This document shows, piece after piece, positions 62,011 through 64,000 of a stretch of DNA of 64,000 nucleotides. The DNA is taken from contig NZ_CP013106.1 in the NCBI RefSeq assembly GCF_001431725.1, forward strand, positions 4,216,001 to 4,280,000, given 5' to 3'. Both the position numbers and the translations under genes were made by a program. Below the pieces are notes generated by a model. That model was not told where the DNA came from. It saw nothing but the letters and a program-made list of their open reading frames with translations, and did no database searches. Source of the stretch: Halomonas huangheensis. Its GTDB lineage: Bacteria > Pseudomonadota > Gammaproteobacteria > Pseudomonadales > Halomonadaceae. Position 1 is the first letter of the stretch. The number at the start of each line of letters is the position of its first letter.

Positions 62011-63327
62011 CTAGTCTTCAATCACCGGTTCGCTGGTGATGCGATCTTCAGGTAACTCACTACGGACCTCGGATACTTGATCCGCGGCAACCGTGCTGCC
62101 GTGGTTCCCCCAGGCACTGCGCACAAAGGTTGCCAGCTCAGCGGCTTCGTCATCCGAGAGACGCCAGCCGAAATCAGGCATCGCCAACTCCTCGGGTTTG
62201 TTCGGCGTCGATGGAAGGCGAGCACCGGCAAGTATCACGTGGATCAGACCGGTGGGGTCTTCGGCATTGACCAGGCTGTTGTCGACCAGCGAGGGAAAGA
62301 CCTGTGGAGCGCCGCGACCATTGGCAAGATGACAGGCATTGCAGTTGTCCAGATACAGCCGGGCTCCCAGGTCATCACCGAGCTCGGCAGAGGTCAACAG
62401 GGCTTCGGTATCCTCGGGGCTCGATGCAGACTGCCGATCCTCATCGGCCTCGCGAGGCAACGCCTGGAGGTAAGCGGCAATGGACAGCAGGTCGTCCTCG
62501 TTGAGGTGTGACGTACTGTGGGCAATCACCGAGGACATCTCTCCGACCACCGCATTGTGGTCGTTACGTCCTGTCGCCAGATAATCGACGATGTCCTGCT
62601 CACTCCAGCTCTGCAGACCATGCCCACCTTCACCGCCAGCGCGGATGTTCGGCGCAAGCCAGCCACCGAGCACCTCACCGCTGAGGTAATCGCCCTCACT
62701 GCTGTCCAGTGCCTTCTCCTGGAACAGCAGGCCACGCGGCGTATGGCAGCTACCACAGTGCGCCAACCCCTGGACCAGATAGGCACCGCGATTGGCGGCA
62801 TCACTCTGCTCGGGGTCGGGCTGGAACAGCTCACCATCGGCAAACATCCAGTTCCAGGCCGTGATACCCCAGCGCTGATTGTAGGGGAAGCCGACATCAT
62901 TCTCGGGCGGTTGACTATCGTCCGCTTCCACGCCCTCCATGAAGTATGCGTAGAGAGCGTCGATGTCCTCGTCGGTGACATTGGCATAGGACGGATAGGG
63001 CATTGCCGGATACAGTTTGGCCCCATCGGCGCGAATACCTTCACGCAGCGCGCTGGCAAAGTCATCACGCGAATAGGCACCAATACCGTGCTTCAGATCC
63101 GGAGTTATATTGGTCGAATAGATCACACCGAGCGGACTCTCGAGGGGTAAACCACCAGCAAAGTCCTTGCCGCCGGGGGCGGTATGACAAGCCACACAGT
63201 CCCCAGCGCGGGCCAGGTACTCACCACGAGCCAGTTGGGCGTCATCCGCGGCTGCCATGCTGTTGGCGCTGAACAACATCGTGCCGCATGCGGCAAGGGT
63301 GATCAGTTGATTTCGATAGATCATCAT
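62011..63327 (-). CDS. Triheme c-type cytochrome subunit of a membrane dehydrogenase
   Basis: A 438-residue periplasmic cytochrome c with signal peptide (QLITLAACGTMLFSANSMAA) and three CxxCH sites: Cys44-Cys47-His48 (CVACH), a second CGSCH and a third CNACH, each starting a class I cytochrome c domain. This is the cytochrome subunit of gluconate 2-dehydrogenase, sorbitol or alcohol dehydrogenase complexes, passing electrons to ubiquinone or an oxidase. The start at 63327 (or the adjoining ATG 63324) has GAGGAG upstream; extension to 63399 overlaps the GMC gene. The partner flavoprotein gene ends 8 bp upstream, so the two are an operon. Confidence 0.92.
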   Translation of the reverse strand: MMIYRNQLITLAACGTMLFSANSMAAADDAQLARGEYLARAGDCVACHTAPGGKDFAGGLPLESPLGVIYSTNITPDLKHGIGAYSRDDFASALREGIRADGAKLYPAMPYPSYANVTDEDIDALYAYFMEGVEADDSQPPENDVGFPYNQRWGITAWNWMFADGELFQPDPEQSDAANRGAYLVQGLAHCGSCHTPRGLLFQEKALDSSEGDYLSGEVLGGWLAPNIRAGGEGGHGLQSWSEQDIVDYLATGRNDHNAVVGEMSSVIAHSTSHLNEDDLLSIAAYLQALPREADEDRQSASSPEDTEALLTSAELGDDLGARLYLDNCNACHLANGRGAPQVFPSLVDNSLVNAEDPTGLIHVILAGARLPSTPNKPEELAMPDFGWRLSDDEAAELATFVRSAWGNHGSTVAADQVSEVRSELPEDRITSEPVIED

Positions 63328-63335
63328 CGCGCTCC

Positions 63336-64000
63336 TCAAGCTTGAACCAACGGGCCGGGGTTCGGCAGATATTGCTCGCGTATCGCCTTGGCAGCCCAAT
63401 AGGTCAGGGCTCCAACCAATCCGGTCGGGTTGTACTGAAGGTTCTGAGGAAACGCACTGGCACCCATGACAAAGACATTGTCGACGTCCCAGCTCTGCAG
63501 GTAGCGATTCAGCGCACTGGAGGATGGGTCGGTCCCCATGATGGCACCACCAACATTGTGAGTGGTCTGGTAGGGACGGACGTCGTATTGCGAGTCGAAA
63601 TCCTTGAACGACAGTCGGTAATCGTCCGGCCCCAGCGCCTTGGTCAGGGTCTCGATCTTCTGCTTCATGAACTGGGTCATGCGCACGTCATTGTCCTTCC
63701 AGTTGAAGGTCATGCGCATCAGGGGCCGGCCATGAGGGTCGGTATAGGTCGGGTCCAGATCCAGGTAACAGTCGCGATAGGACATGTTGCTGCCATGCGA
63801 GCCGATCGACATCGCATGGCCATAATTGTCCTGCACCGCCTGCTTCCAGCCAGCGCCCCAACCGGGAGCACCACTCGGCAGCGGCATATTGCGGATTGGC
63901 TGACCATTGGTCATCGCGGCACTGAGATAGGAACCACCGATGAAGCCCTGCTGGCCGAAGTCGATCTGCTCGACGCCATAGTCATTCACGGTGGTGGCAT
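63336..64000 (-). CDS. GMC oxidoreductase, C-terminal part (probable gluconate/polyol dehydrogenase large subunit)
   Basis: The reading frame runs off the right edge of the window, so only the last 220 residues or so are visible. They contain the GMC C-terminal region: THNVGGAIMGTDPSSSALNRY and DVDNVFVMGASAFPQNLQYNPTGLVGALTYWAAKAI, with the His/Asn catalytic region in QTTHNVGGA and FPQNLQYNPT. This pattern fits the flavin subunit of FAD-linked gluconate 2-dehydrogenase or related sugar-acid dehydrogenases that work with the adjacent triheme cytochrome. A third small subunit would be expected further upstream, beyond the window. Confidence 0.88.
   Translation of the reverse strand, partial: ATTVNDYGVEQIDFGQQGFIGGSYLSAAMTNGQPIRNMPLPSGAPGWGAGWKQAVQDNYGHAMSIGSHGSNMSYRDCYLDLDPTYTDPHGRPLMRMTFNWKDNDVRMTQFMKQKIETLTKALGPDDYRLSFKDFDSQYDVRPYQTTHNVGGAIMGTDPSSSALNRYLQSWDVDNVFVMGASAFPQNLQYNPTGLVGALTYWAAKAIREQYLPNPGPLVQA

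Overview
The window looks like a chromosomal segment of a moderately halophilic gammaproteobacterium, most likely Halomonadaceae (Halomonas-like). This rests on the overall G+C-rich coding style, acidic secreted proteins, and the combination of a fused NarK-narGHJI cluster, TctABC transport and DUF1302/alkylsulfatase genes. The assignment is inference; no rRNA or other marker gene is present. No tRNA, rRNA, CRISPR array, transposase or phage gene was recognised.

Layout. (1) 0.2-10.6 kb, plus strand: a complete respiratory nitrate reductase operon, a double-MFS NarK fusion, narGHJI and a cytoplasmic parvulin-type foldase. (2) 10.6-16.1 kb, minus: an AraC-type regulator, a DUF1302 outer-membrane protein and an SdsA1-like alkylsulfatase. 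(3) 16.3-23.4 kb: a large LysM protein of unknown function; an ABC exporter whose promoter matches the SoxR-controlled soxS promoter almost base for base; a metal-ligand-less M24 (creatinase/ectoine-hydrolase-like) protein; an NlpE/META lipoprotein. (4) 24.4-30.9 kb: a protein built of GLLGGDGLVG-type decapeptides, convergent with a complete PrtD-HlyD-TolC type I secretion operon that presumably exports it. (5) 31.6-33.4 kb: Ada, translationally coupled to an Oxygenase-NA family dioxygenase (DNA alkylation repair). (6) 33.5-39.1 kb, minus: a glucarate operon (glucarate dehydratase, TctC-TctB-TctA uptake, YiaK-like dehydrogenase). (7) 39.4-61.7 kb, minus: a surface-protein island with three pertactin-like autotransporters, two of them a tandem duplication. 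It also holds an orphan response regulator with a degenerate acidic pocket, an LprI-like protein with a 15-bp VNTR, a small membrane protein, and a BvgAS/EvgAS-type two-component pair. (8) 62-64 kb, minus: a triheme cytochrome c and the end of a GMC oxidoreductase.

The most interesting reading is of region 7. An 18-bp dyad, approximately TGTRGGAAA-WTTCCYRCA, occurs upstream of the BvgA-like regulator, the orphan regulator and all three autotransporters; in the two duplicated autotransporters it lies at exactly the same offset (154 bp) from the start codon. This predicts a self-contained, autoregulated adhesin regulon analogous to Bordetella BvgAS-pertactin. The duplicated autotransporters are mosaic: barrel, stem and leader are near-identical and the N-terminal passenger is diverged. 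Their proline-rich linkers differ in repeat number, as expected for a locus that diversifies by recombination and slippage. The second candidate new system is the decapeptide-repeat protein with its dedicated type I exporter.
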